Shown in pieces: positions 7,046-14,705 of a DNA stretch of 15,667 nucleotides. Within the stretch, counting starts at the first letter, position 1. Each line of letters starts with the position of its first letter. A model generated the notes under the pieces. It searched no databases and was not told where the DNA came from. It was given only the letters and a program-made list of their open reading frames with translations. A program made the position numbers and the translations under genes. The DNA comes from an uncultured Eubacteriales bacterium (GTDB taxonomy: Bacteria > Bacillota > Clostridia > Lachnospirales > Bianqueaceae): contig CACZPA010000228.1 in NCBI GenBank assembly GCA_902782895.1, forward strand, positions 1 to 15,667, in the 5' to 3' direction.

Positions 7046-7060
7046 CTGGCAGAAATCTGT
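7025..7060. promoter_or_regulatory. Perfect 11-bp inverted repeat, likely operator
   Basis: ACAGATTTCTG (7025-7035) and CAGAAATCTGT (7050-7060) are exact reverse complements separated by 14 bases. One arm lies in the spacer between -35 and -10 of the lipoprotein promoter, and the other just upstream of its -35. There is no T tract on either strand, so it is unlikely to be a terminator. The geometry is that of a site for a dimeric transcription regulator. The gyrB promoter begins 54 bases further on, so control of both genes is possible. Confidence 0.65.
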
Positions 7061-7113
7061 CCCTTTCTGCACCCTGCAAAACACAAAATATGGCCTAAAA
7101 ATGCTGAAAAACC

Positions 7114-7143
7114 TTGATTTTTTACAACCTCTTGTGGTATAAT
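7114..7143 (+). promoter_or_regulatory. Sigma-A-type promoter for gyrB
   Basis: TTGATT (7114-7119) and the perfect TATAAT (7138-7143) are 18 bases apart, with TGG before the -10 as an extended -10. A start near 7150 leaves a leader of about 63 bases before gyrB, in which I recognise no riboswitch or terminator. Confidence 0.85.
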
Positions 7144-7200
7144 AAAATTGTAAATTTGTGTCCTGACGTAATTGCGCGGGAGGCAGGTTTTCAGACAAAA

Positions 7201-7206
7201 AAGGAG
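7201..7206 (+). promoter_or_regulatory. Ribosome binding site that fixes the gyrB start
   Basis: AAGGAG, preceded by an A run, lies 7 bases before the ATG at 7214. The in-frame ATG at 7172 has no site in front of it and would put this motif inside the gene, so 7214 is preferred. Confidence 0.82.
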
Positions 7207-7213
7207 CTGTGCA

Positions 7214-9346
7214 ATGAAGAATAAGAAAGACGAACAGACAGAGAAGCAGAAAGCGGAACAGATCGGCCTGGACGAGATGGGACTGAGCCAGGAGGACCGG
7301 GAGGCCCGGGCGATTCTGGAAGGGGTCAAGACCAAGGGAAAATCCAAGGCGAAAAAGGCAGTTGTCGAGGATCATGAGGATGATCCTTCTTACGATACAG
7401 AGAATTTCCACGAACCCGGCGCGGAGACGGCGGACTTCACGGTTAAAGGTGAGTACGGCGCGTCGCAGATCCAGATTCTGGAAGGACTTGAGGCGGTCCG
7501 CAGACGTCCCGGCATGTATATCGGAAGCACTTCAAGCCGCGGCCTGCATCATCTTGTTTACGAGATCGTGGATAACTCGGTCGACGAGGCGCTTGCCGGC
7601 TACTGCAAGAAGATTACGGTAACGGTCAACCCGGACAACTCGATCACGGTCACGGATGACGGACGAGGGATTCCGACCGGAATCCATCCGCAGGCAGGGA
7701 TCTCCAGCGTAGAGGTCGTTTACACGATCCTGCACGCCGGCGGCAAGTTCGACGGCGGCGGATATAAGGTTTCCGGCGGACTGCACGGTGTCGGAGCGTC
7801 TGTTGTGAACGCGCTGTCCAAGCACGTGACGGTTCAGGTTTTCCAGAACGGGAATATCTATCAGGTAGAGTTCGAACGAGGCAAGACGCTGTATCCGCTT
7901 AAAGTCGTCGGCACTTCCAGAAAGACCGGTACCCGTGTGGATTTCATGCCGGATGACGAGATCTTTGATGAAGTGGTATTCGACTACGAGCTGCTTAAGA
8001 ACCGTCTGCGCGAGACCGCGTTCCTGACGAAGGGACTTAAGATCGATCTGGAGGATAAGCGCAAAGGTCTCGAGCAGAAGGACAGCTTCTGCTATGAGGG
8101 CGGTATCCGCGAGTTTGTCGCTTACTGCAATCAGAACAAGGATACGCTTTACAATAAGATCATGTATGCCGAGGGGACGAAGTACGGTGTCTACGTAGAG
8201 GCGGCCTTCCAGCACAACACCGGCTATAATGAAAATATGTACACATTCGTCAACAACGTTACGACACCGGAAGGCGGCATGCATCTGGTCGGTTTCCGTA
8301 TGGCGTACACGAGCGTGCTGAACGATTACGCGAGGAAGAACGGCCTGCTCAAAGAGAACGAGAAGAATCTGACCGGCGATGATGTCCGCGAGGGCCTGAC
8401 CGCTGTTATCAGTATCAAGATCGCCGATCCGCAGTTTGAGGGACAGACCAAGCAGAAGCTGGGCAACGCGATCGCCAGAGGCGCCGTAGCGTCTGTCGTA
8501 TCGGACGGGTTAAGCTTCTTCCTGGAACAGAATCCGAGAATCGCGAAGCAGATCATCGATAAGGCCGCGCTCGGGTCTCGCGCAAGAGAGGCCGCGAAGA
8601 AAGCAAGAGAGCTGACGCAGCGTAAAGGAGCGCTGGAGTCCAACAGCCTGCCGGGTAAGCTGGCCGACTGTTCCGACAAGGATCCGAGGAACTGCGAGAT
8701 CTACATCGTTGAGGGAGATTCCGCGGGAGGCAGCGCGAAGAACGCGAGATCCCGCCAGACGCAGGCAATCCTGCCGCTACGAGGCAAGATCCTTAACGTG
8801 GAGAAGGCTTCGGACAACCACATCCTGAGCAACGCGGAGATCAAGGCCATGATCACGGCTTTCGGCACCGGTATCCAGGATCATTTCGACATTTCCAAGC
8901 TGCGCTATGACAAGATCATCATCATGACCGATGCTGATGTCGACGGAGCGCATATCCGCACGCTGATGCTGACATTCTTCTACCGTTTCATGCCCAAACT
9001 GATCGAGGAAGGGCACGTTTACGTCGCGCAGCCGCCGCTGTACCGTGTTCAGAAGAAGAAAGAAGTGCATTACGTCTACAGTGACGCGCAGCTGAACCGG
9101 ATCATGAACAAGATCGGGCGCGGAGACGACGTAGAGGTGCAGCGTTACAAAGGACTGGGCGAGATGGACGCAGACCAGCTGTGGGATACGACAATGGATC
9201 CTGCGAACCGCATCCTGCTGAAGGTACAGACGGATGACGCTTCCGCCGCGGATCAGACTTTTACCATGCTGATGGGCGACAAGGTCGAGCCACGTAAGCT
9301 TTTCATCGAGCAGCACGCGAAATACGCTAAGAATATTGACGCGTAA
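7214..9346 (+). CDS. gyrB: DNA gyrase subunit B
   Basis: 710 residues. Gyrase B drives ATP-dependent negative supercoiling as part of A2B2. The GHKL ATPase region runs from about 84, with ILEGLEAVRRRPGMYIGS, YEIVDNSVDEA (Glu117, Asn121), DDGRGIP (Asp149) and GGLHGVGASVVNALS. The transducer carries QTKQKLGN with Gln411 and Lys413. The TOPRIM domain has EGDSAGGSA (Glu500) and DADVDGAHIR (Asp573, Asp575). The end shows QRYKGLGEMDADQLWDTTMDP. The first 80 residues are a charged extension absent from the E. coli enzyme, which begins about nine residues before its equivalent motif. gyrA follows after 29 bases. ParE is the alternative, but the neighbouring subunit has GyrA-type boxes, favouring gyrase. 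recF and dnaN are not upstream, unlike many Firmicutes. Confidence 0.95.
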   Translation: MKNKKDEQTEKQKAEQIGLDEMGLSQEDREARAILEGVKTKGKSKAKKAVVEDHEDDPSYDTENFHEPGAETADFTVKGEYGASQIQILEGLEAVRRRPGMYIGSTSSRGLHHLVYEIVDNSVDEALAGYCKKITVTVNPDNSITVTDDGRGIPTGIHPQAGISSVEVVYTILHAGGKFDGGGYKVSGGLHGVGASVVNALSKHVTVQVFQNGNIYQVEFERGKTLYPLKVVGTSRKTGTRVDFMPDDEIFDEVVFDYELLKNRLRETAFLTKGLKIDLEDKRKGLEQKDSFCYEGGIREFVAYCNQNKDTLYNKIMYAEGTKYGVYVEAAFQHNTGYNENMYTFVNNVTTPEGGMHLVGFRMAYTSVLNDYARKNGLLKENEKNLTGDDVREGLTAVISIKIADPQFEGQTKQKLGNAIARGAVASVVSDGLSFFLEQNPRIAKQIIDKAALGSRAREAAKKARELTQRKGALESNSLPGKLADCSDKDPRNCEIYIVEGDSAGGSAKNARSRQTQAILPLRGKILNVEKASDNHILSNAEIKAMITAFGTGIQDHFDISKLRYDKIIIMTDADVDGAHIRTLMLTFFYRFMPKLIEEGHVYVAQPPLYRVQKKKEVHYVYSDAQLNRIMNKIGRGDDVEVQRYKGLGEMDADQLWDTTMDPANRILLKVQTDDASAADQTFTMLMGDKVEPRKLFIEQHAKYAKNIDA

Positions 9347-9350
9347 TATA

Positions 9351-9369
9351 AACAGGAGCCAAACAGGAG
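9351..9369 (+). promoter_or_regulatory. Doubled ribosome binding site before gyrA
   Basis: AACAGGAG occurs twice, at 9351-9358 and 9362-9369. The second is correctly spaced, 6 bases from the gyrA ATG. The first is too far away (17 bases) to serve that start and may be a standby or leftover copy. Confidence 0.6.
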
Positions 9370-9375
9370 TAAAGA

Positions 9376-11907
9376 ATGGACGATAAGTATCAGAACAACG
9401 GAACAGGGGAGAATCTGAGCATTCCGGACGATCCGGCCCCGGTTACCAAGAATTCCGAAGGCATCGATCAGATCCAGATCATCGATCTGGAGAAAACAAT
9501 GCGCGACTGCTATATCGATTACGCGATGAGCGTTATCGTGGCCCGCGCGCTGCCGGATGTCCGCGACGGACTCAAGCCGGTACAGCGCAGAATCCTGTAT
9601 TCGATGGGCGAACTGGGCGTTACGCCGGATAAGCCGTATCGTAAATCCGCGCGTATCGTCGGCGATACGATGGGTAAATACCATCCGCACGGCGATTCGT
9701 CGATCTACGACGCGATGGCGAGAATGGCGCAGGATTTCAATACGCGCTACATGCTGGTTGACGGGCACGGCAACTTCGGTTCCGTGGACGGCGACAAGCA
9801 GGCCGCCATGCGTTATACAGAGGCAAGGCTCAGCCGGATCTCTCTGGAGATGCTTGCCGATATCAACAAGAATACGGTCGATTTCGTGCCGAACTTTGAC
9901 GAAAGTCTGAAGGAACCTTCGGTTCTGCCGAGCCGCTATCCGAACCTGCTTGTCAACGGTTCCGGCGGTATCGCGGTCGGAATGGCGACCAATATCCCGC
10001 CGCACAATCTGGGCGAAATCATCGACGCGGTTGTCCGTATGATCGATAACTATGTGCTGGAGGACCGGGAGACGACGGTTGACGAGCTGATGGAGATCGT
10101 TAAAGGACCGGATTTCCCGACAGGAGCGACGATTTACGGAACTTCCGGAATCCAGGAAGCCTATCGGACCGGACACGGCAGGATCATTGTCCGCGCCAAT
10201 ATGGAAGTCGAGCCGATGCATGGCGGACGCCAGCGCATCGTGGCGACGGAGATCCCCTATCAGGTCAACAAGGCGCGTCTGATCGAGAAGATCGCGGATC
10301 TGGTCAAAGAGAAAAAGATCGAAGGCATTTCCGATCTGCGTGATGAGTCCGACCGCGAAGGCATGCGGATCGTGATCGAGCTTCGCCGCGACGCCAACGC
10401 CAGAGTCGTCATGAATCAGCTGTACAAGTATTCACAGCTGCAGGATACTTTCAGCGTCAATATGCTGACGCTTGTCGGCAATGAGCCTAAGACACTGAAT
10501 CTGCAGCAGATGCTGTACTACTATCTGATGCACCAGAAAGAGGTTATCAGGCGCCGTACGGAATACGATCTGGAAAAGGCGCAGGCGCGCGCGCATATCC
10601 TGGAAGGACTGCTGAAGGCTCTCGATTATATCGATGAGATCGTCAACATCATCCGTCATTCCGATAACGTCGCGCAGGCCAAAGAGCGCCTGATCAGCCG
10701 GTTTGATTTCTCCGACGTGCAGGCGCAGGCGATCGTCGATATGCGTCTGCGGGCGCTGACCGGTCTGGAAAGAGAGCGTCTGGAAGACGAATACCGTGAG
10801 CTCGAGGACAAGATCGCACTGTATCAGGCGATTCTCAGCAATGAGAAGCTGCTTTACAATACGATCAAGGAAGAGATCCTGATCATCAAGACCAAATACG
10901 CGGATCCGCGCAGGACCTACATTACATATGAGGAAAGCGAGATCAACATCGAGGATACGATCAAGAACGAGCAGGTTGTTATCACGATGACCAATCTCGG
11001 CTATATCAAGCGGACTTCGCTCGATATGTACCGCAGCCAGCACCGCGGCGGCAAGGGGATTAAGGGACTGGAGACCCGTGAAGAGGACTATGTAACGCAT
11101 CTGTTCGTGGCTTCCACTCATGATTACATCCAGTTCTTTACCAATAAGGGTAAAGTCTTCCGTCTGCGGGTCTATGAGATCCAGGAGGCGGGCCGCACCG
11201 CGCGCGGACAGGCGATCGTCAATCTGCTGTCGCTTTCGGGCGAGGAGAAGGTTACGGCTGCCATCATCGCGCACGAGCTGTCCGATGACGACGGATATCT
11301 GATCATGGCGACGCGCAAGGGCACGGTCAAGAAGACCCGTCTGTCCGAATTCGCGAACATCCGCCAGAACGGACTGATCGTTATCAACCTTGCGAACGAT
11401 GATGAGCTGATCGAAGTCAAGCATACGCACGGCGACGATCAGGTCTTCCTGGCGACGCAGAACGGTCAGATGATCTGCTTTGATGAGAAAGACGTTCGTC
11501 CGATGGGACGGACTGCCGCAGGTGTCCGTGGCATGAATCTTGACCCGGACGATAAGATCATTGGAATGCAGCTTGGCCGTTACGGAGAAGAGCTGCTTGC
11601 GGTTACACAGGGAGGACTTGGCAAGCGCACGGCGCTTTCCGAATTCTCAGTGCAGCACCGCGGCGGCAAGGGTATCCGCTACTATAAGATCACGAAGAAG
11701 ACCGGACCTGTTGTCGGATTCAATATTGTCCGCGCGGGACAGGGCTTCCTGCTGATCAATTCGGAAGGCACGATCATCCGTCTGGAGGTATCCGATGTAC
11801 GGCAGATCGGCCGCGCCGCTTCCGGCGTAAAGCTGATCGACATGAACAAAGACGTTCAGGTCGTCGGACTGGCGCTCATTCGCGAAGAGGAGAACGCAGA
11901 TGAATAA
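9376..11907 (+). CDS. gyrA: DNA gyrase subunit A
   Basis: 843 residues, the usual length. It is the DNA-cleaving subunit of gyrase. The winged-helix region contains KYHPHGDSSIYDAMARMAQ, with Ser108 and Asp112 at the positions where quinolone resistance changes occur (E. coli 83 and 87); both look wild type. The catalytic tyrosine is Tyr147 in AAMRYTEARL. A coiled-coil arm follows (about 375-510), then the C-terminal pinwheel domain with a GyrA box QHRGGKG at 555-561 and a second identical copy at 760-766. The presence of a GyrA box argues for GyrA over ParC. The N-terminus has about 25 extra residues before the conserved IIDLEKTMRDCYIDYAMSVI. It is transcribed with gyrB. Its stop overlaps the next gene by 8 bases. 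Confidence 0.95.
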   Translation: MDDKYQNNGTGENLSIPDDPAPVTKNSEGIDQIQIIDLEKTMRDCYIDYAMSVIVARALPDVRDGLKPVQRRILYSMGELGVTPDKPYRKSARIVGDTMGKYHPHGDSSIYDAMARMAQDFNTRYMLVDGHGNFGSVDGDKQAAMRYTEARLSRISLEMLADINKNTVDFVPNFDESLKEPSVLPSRYPNLLVNGSGGIAVGMATNIPPHNLGEIIDAVVRMIDNYVLEDRETTVDELMEIVKGPDFPTGATIYGTSGIQEAYRTGHGRIIVRANMEVEPMHGGRQRIVATEIPYQVNKARLIEKIADLVKEKKIEGISDLRDESDREGMRIVIELRRDANARVVMNQLYKYSQLQDTFSVNMLTLVGNEPKTLNLQQMLYYYLMHQKEVIRRRTEYDLEKAQARAHILEGLLKALDYIDEIVNIIRHSDNVAQAKERLISRFDFSDVQAQAIVDMRLRALTGLERERLEDEYRELEDKIALYQAILSNEKLLYNTIKEEILIIKTKYADPRRTYITYEESEINIEDTIKNEQVVITMTNLGYIKRTSLDMYRSQHRGGKGIKGLETREEDYVTHLFVASTHDYIQFFTNKGKVFRLRVYEIQEAGRTARGQAIVNLLSLSGEEKVTAAIIAHELSDDDGYLIMATRKGTVKKTRLSEFANIRQNGLIVINLANDDELIEVKHTHGDDQVFLATQNGQMICFDEKDVRPMGRTAAGVRGMNLDPDDKIIGMQLGRYGEELLAVTQGGLGKRTALSEFSVQHRGGKGIRYYKITKKTGPVVGFNIVRAGQGFLLINSEGTIIRLEVSDVRQIGRAASGVKLIDMNKDVQVVGLALIREEENADE

Positions 11908-13402
11908 AAAAAGGATCCGGGCAGTACTTCTTGCGGTCATTCTGACCGCGGGATGCTGCCTGATCCCTTCTTCCGCAAGTCTTAAGGCGGAAGAGACTCC
12001 GCGGCCGGCGGAATCCGTGAGCCGTTATCGGGCTAATGACAGTCTGAACTCGCTGCGCAATGCGCTCGGGCTGCGGACGCTCGCAATGGACACGGCGCTT
12101 GGAAGCGCCGCGCAGGCGCATACGGAGTACATGTACCGCGCGCTGACGTCCGGACAGACGGAACGCACGGACAAAGAAGGTTTTACCGGCATTGAACCGC
12201 TGGACCGCGCTCTATACGCGGGATATGAGGGACAGACTGTCCTTGAGATCTGTTCCGGCAACGCGGATGATTACGAGCAGATGCTGACAATGGCACTGCA
12301 CGACCCCGCGTGGCGGTATTGTTTATTGCATCCGGCCTGTACCGGGATCGGATACGGACACAGCAGCGGCTATATATCGATGCTTTTCGGGGTTGCTGAT
12401 AACCTCGGCTGGGAAGCCGAAGCCGTCTTCTACCCGTTTGCGGGACAGGAGGAGGTCGGGAACTGTTATCTGTCCCGTCTGCAGACCGTTCCGGATGAGG
12501 TCCGGATGGGCAGCGAGCGCGGACAGATCGGAGAACCGGTTACTTTTACGTATTATGTGCCGAACGCACAGACCGTGGAAGCACGTGACGTTTCGTTTAC
12601 GCTGACGGATACAAAGCTTGGCAGGACACTCTCCTGTACGGTCATTCTGCCGCAGGACAGTTTTCAGCTTCCGCAGACGATTATCGCGTATCCGCTGAGC
12701 CTGTATCTTTCAGACACACGATATGAAGCACATCTGGTCTGCACGCTGTACGCGGACGGCGAATTCATCGCGGACATTGACGAGACATGGTCCTATACCA
12801 GCTCCGGACCGGATTCGATCGGTGAAGTCAGCACGCTGAACGCGCTGAAGCGCATGAGCTCGATCTTTGAGGTTTCCAAAGAACAGTTCCCCGCGAACTG
12901 GAAGCCGGTAATGGAATATACGGATTATTCCTTCAATCCGAGGGTCGCGCTCAGCCGGCAGATCTACCGGATGGCGGAGGATGGAGTGCTGCGGCCGGAG
13001 ACGAACAGCGCGCTCCTGCCGCAGGAGGGCGTGACCAGACAGCAGGCCGCGATCTGGATGATGCGGATGATGCGTCAGTATCGGAGCAATCTATATGACG
13101 CCGTGGAGATTAGCTTCACGGATACGTTCCAGGATATCAACCGCTGTACGCAGGAAGGAAGAGACGCGGTACAGCGTGCCTATCTGATGGGACTTGTCAG
13201 CGGACAGGGCGGAGGAATGTTCAGCCCGGACGCCTATATTACCGAAACGGAATTTGAAGCATGGATGAACGCGCTGGAAAGCCTGCTTGCGGAAGCGGAT
13301 GATGCGGATGCAGACGATGCGAATGCTGATGCGGAGGATGCGGAAGCGGACGGCTTAGACGTGGGCGGCGCGGAAACGGAAAATACAGAAAGGGGAGAAT
13401 AA
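11900..13402 (+). CDS. Secreted CAP-domain protein with C-terminal SLH repeats
   Basis: 500 residues. The start has a site GAGGAG (11887-11892) 7 bases before ATG, within the end of gyrA. Residues 1-29 form a signal peptide, with probable cleavage after SLKA; a TAGC at 16-19 could be a weak lipobox but has Thr where Leu or Val is usual. Residues 43-180 resemble a CAP (SCP/PR-1-like) domain: LNSLRNALGLRTLAMDTALG, AQAHTEYM with His74, TVLEICSG, and LLHPACTGIGYGHSSG with His144. A beta-rich region at 200-300 follows. Two S-layer-homology-like repeats occupy about 347-395 and 405-460 (ISFTDTFQDI, AVQRAYLMGLVSGQGGGMFSP). An acidic Asp/Ala tail ends the chain. CAP proteins of bacteria are often surface or sporulation linked, without known activity. 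It was likely exported and held on the wall by SLH repeats. Co-transcription with gyrA is unexpected. Confidence 0.83.
   Translation: MNKKRIRAVLLAVILTAGCCLIPSSASLKAEETPRPAESVSRYRANDSLNSLRNALGLRTLAMDTALGSAAQAHTEYMYRALTSGQTERTDKEGFTGIEPLDRALYAGYEGQTVLEICSGNADDYEQMLTMALHDPAWRYCLLHPACTGIGYGHSSGYISMLFGVADNLGWEAEAVFYPFAGQEEVGNCYLSRLQTVPDEVRMGSERGQIGEPVTFTYYVPNAQTVEARDVSFTLTDTKLGRTLSCTVILPQDSFQLPQTIIAYPLSLYLSDTRYEAHLVCTLYADGEFIADIDETWSYTSSGPDSIGEVSTLNALKRMSSIFEVSKEQFPANWKPVMEYTDYSFNPRVALSRQIYRMAEDGVLRPETNSALLPQEGVTRQQAAIWMMRMMRQYRSNLYDAVEISFTDTFQDINRCTQEGRDAVQRAYLMGLVSGQGGGMFSPDAYITETEFEAWMNALESLLAEADDADADDANADAEDAEADGLDVGGAETENTERGE
13291..13350 (+). repeat. Degenerate GATGCGGA-type repeat coding an acidic tail
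   Basis: Imperfect repeats of GATGC, GCGGA and related units encode an Asp/Ala/Glu-rich tail (ADDADADDANADAEDAEAD) at the C-terminus of the CAP/SLH protein. The tail lies after the SLH repeats, so it is not a spacer between domains. Confidence 0.7.
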
Positions 13403-13403
13403 C

Positions 13404-14693
13404 ATGAATTTTGAAATGCAGCATCCTGCGGACCAGATCGTTACGATCATGAACAGGATCTATCAGTACGGAATGACGACGACTTCCGGCGGCAATCTGT
13501 CGATCCGCGACGAGAACGGCGTTATCTGGATCAGCCCAAGCGGCATCGATAAGGGAACGCTGCGCCGGGAGGACATTATGAAGGTCTATCCGGACGGGAC
13601 TTATGAGGGACTGCATACGCCTTCTGTAGAGTGCCCGTTCCACATGGCGATCTATAAAGCAAGACCGGATCTGAAAGCGATCCTGCACGCGCATCCGCCG
13701 GCACTGGTTGCTTTTTCCGTGTCGCGCAGACTGCCCGATGTACGGCTGATCCCGCACGCGAGACTGCTGACGGGAGACCTTGTATACGCGGAATACGCGA
13801 CGCCCGGCAGCACGAAGCTCGGCGAAAACATCAGCGCTAAATTCGCGGAAGGCTATAACACGGTCATGCTGGAGAACCATGGTGTCGTACTGGGCTCAAA
13901 CGAGAACCTGTATAAAGCTTTCATGATGTTCGAGACGCTGGATTTCGTCGCGAGACTGGAGACCGGCGCCCGGACGATCGGAAACACCCCGCGGCCGCTT
14001 ACCCGCGCTGAGTTGGATCAGTTCAAGCGTAAAACCCGCCCCGACATGGAGGAATATGAGCCGCATCACACGAGCGAAGAACTGGCCCTGCGCCGCGACA
14101 TGTGCATCCTGATCAAACGCGCGTACCACAATCAGCTGTTCACTTCCAGCCAGGGGACTTTTTCCTGCCGGGTAGGGGACGGATTCCTGATCACGCCTTA
14201 CGATCAGGATCGCGAATATCTGGAGCCGGAGGATCTGGTACTGGTCGAGAACGGCAAACGCGAGAAAGGCAAGATTCCGTCCCGTTCGCTCAAGCTGCAT
14301 GAGGAGATCTATAAGCAGCATCCGGAGATCAAGACGGTAATCGTAGCGCACCCGCACAACATTATGGCATTTGGCGTGACGGATACGGAATTCGACGCGC
14401 GTCTGATCCCCGAGAGCTATCTGCAGCTGCGGACCGTTCACAAGTATCCGTTTGGATCGACTTTCCTGCAGCCGGAGGAGCTCGCGGCACAGCTTGGCAA
14501 GGATAACCCGGTCGCGATCATCGAGAACGACTGCGTTATTACGACCGGAGATTCGCTGATCAGCGCGTTCGACAAGCTCGAGGTTATGGAATACAGCGCT
14601 AAATCCGTCATCATGACACACAACGTCGGACCGATCGTAAAGATCACCGATGAAGAGATTGATGAACTGGAAGAAGCTTTTCATCTGAAATAA
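13404..14693 (+). CDS. Tandem-domain class II aldolase/adducin family protein
   Basis: 429 residues made of two class II aldolase/adducin domains in a row. Domain 1 (about 7-200) has the full set of motifs: SGGNLS (28-33), SPSG (44-47), VECPFH with Glu76 and His80, HAHPP with His95 and His97, and ENHG with His159. The last three histidines are the expected divalent metal ligands. Domain 2 (about 225-425) keeps a shorter version, SSQGTFS (248-254), HEE (299-301), VAHPHN with His316 and His318, but the third ligand position reads ENDC, with Asp376 instead of His. Family enzymes cleave or epimerise phosphorylated sugars such as fuculose or ribulose phosphate; substrate cannot be told here. It begins 1 base after the CAP/SLH stop with a strong AAAGGGGAG site, and precedes malic enzyme by 12 bases. 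Family is secure; reaction is not. Confidence 0.88.
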   Translation: MNFEMQHPADQIVTIMNRIYQYGMTTTSGGNLSIRDENGVIWISPSGIDKGTLRREDIMKVYPDGTYEGLHTPSVECPFHMAIYKARPDLKAILHAHPPALVAFSVSRRLPDVRLIPHARLLTGDLVYAEYATPGSTKLGENISAKFAEGYNTVMLENHGVVLGSNENLYKAFMMFETLDFVARLETGARTIGNTPRPLTRAELDQFKRKTRPDMEEYEPHHTSEELALRRDMCILIKRAYHNQLFTSSQGTFSCRVGDGFLITPYDQDREYLEPEDLVLVENGKREKGKIPSRSLKLHEEIYKQHPEIKTVIVAHPHNIMAFGVTDTEFDARLIPESYLQLRTVHKYPFGSTFLQPEELAAQLGKDNPVAIIENDCVITTGDSLISAFDKLEVMEYSAKSVIMTHNVGPIVKITDEEIDELEEAFHLK

Positions 14694-14705
14694 GGAGGAG
14701 AGACG

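Noticed and set aside
6318..7142. A 274-codon + strand frame opposite the lipoprotein gene
   Set aside because: The opposite strand has a signal peptide, lipobox, WG units and promoter. This frame has none and runs into the divergent promoter region.
7144..7200. Possible riboswitch or attenuator in the gyrB leader
   Set aside because: The leader is about 63 bases, has no stable hairpin followed by T residues, and matches no motif I know.
9253..10221. Minus-strand open frame across the gyrB-gyrA junction (and another at 10432-11430)
   Set aside because: Antisense to highly conserved gyrase motifs, with no recognisable protein features.
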